This document shows, in pieces, positions 7,285 through 7,399 of a DNA stretch of 7,399 bases. A program made the position numbers and the translations under genes. The stretch is from Acidobacteriota bacterium (GTDB taxonomy: Bacteria > Acidobacteriota > Thermoanaerobaculia > Multivoradales > JAHEKO01): positions 1-7,399 of the forward strand of contig JAUWSP010000127.1 of the NCBI GenBank assembly GCA_030610025.1, read 5' to 3'. Below the pieces are notes generated by a model, which was not told where the DNA came from, searched no databases, and saw only the letters and a list, made by a program, of their open reading frames with translations. The first letter of the stretch is position 1. The number at the start of each line of letters is the position of its first letter.

Positions 7285-7399
7285 CTATCCTCGCTTCCGC
7301 TGCAAGAACTCGATGGAGGTCCCCAGGCCGAGCCCTGGATGCGTATCCGGGAGCATGGGATCGACCAAGGGGTCTCCTGAGTCTGCGGCCTCACCCGAC
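7285..7399 (-). CDS. Probable C-terminus of an unidentified minus-strand gene
   Basis: Reading the minus strand from the right edge (first full codon at 7398-7396), a frame stays open for 37 codons and ends with TAG at 7287-7285. The peptide begins SGEAADSGDPLVDP and ends GTSIEFLQRKRG, with a hydrophilic, basic tail. Most third positions are G or C, and the composition is more protein-like than the Pro/Ser/Gly/Arg-rich alternatives in the other open frames here. I do not recognise the family. If real, it is convergent with the ThDP enzyme gene, leaving about 105 bp between the two stop codons, in which I see no strong terminator hairpin with a T run. The short length keeps this uncertain. Confidence 0.42.
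   Translation of the reverse strand, partial: SGEAADSGDPLVDPMLPDTHPGLGLGTSIEFLQRKRG

Noticed and set aside
7181..7399. Plus-strand frame open to the right edge after the ThDP gene
   Set aside because: No convincing start or ribosome-binding site, and a Pro/Ser/Gly/Arg-rich composition typical of a non-coding GC-rich frame; the minus-strand frame there looks more protein-like.

Overview
The window looks like a stretch of chromosome from a Gram-negative bacterium with GC-rich DNA; most codons in the main genes end in G or C. Two consecutive genes encode lipoproteins with clear lipoboxes and no Asp at position +2, which fits Lol-dependent outer-membrane sorting. The taxon cannot be fixed from the sequence alone. 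A proteobacterial, myxobacterial or acidobacterial source would all fit. I see no phage, transposon, CRISPR, tRNA or rRNA signal.

Layout, left to right: (1) the last 50 codons of a small DUF423-type membrane protein (1-153, +); (2) a complete lipoprotein of the YtcJ-like amidohydrolase family (228-1958, +); (3) a complete lipoprotein of the phospholipase D/cardiolipin synthase superfamily, most like the ClsC/YmdC group, with two HKD motifs (2052-3605, +) and an ambiguous start region; (4) a 151-bp gap with two perfect small hairpins and a possible promoter; (5) a complete L-glutamate-gamma-semialdehyde (P5C) dehydrogenase of the ALDH4A1 type (3757-5388, +); (6) a complete thiamine-diphosphate enzyme that resembles vertebrate ILVBL/HACL2 rather than acetolactate synthase (5446-7179, or from 5398); (7) about 100 bp of non-coding DNA, then the probable C-terminus of an unidentified gene on the minus strand (7285 to the right edge).

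Genes 2 and 3 act at the cell envelope and may be co-transcribed (93-bp gap). Genes 5 and 6 are tightly spaced and probably one transcription unit driven from the 3606-3756 gap. The aldehyde dehydrogenase would perform the last step of proline (or hydroxyproline) catabolism. The ThDP enzyme would be expected to cleave a 2-hydroxyacyl-CoA to an aldehyde plus formyl-CoA, so a lyase that makes aldehydes sits next to an aldehyde dehydrogenase. Whether the two share a pathway is inference. Nothing here is a clearly new system; the best leads are the ALDH4A1-like/ILVBL-like pair, the structured leader before it, and the start region of the PLD lipoprotein.
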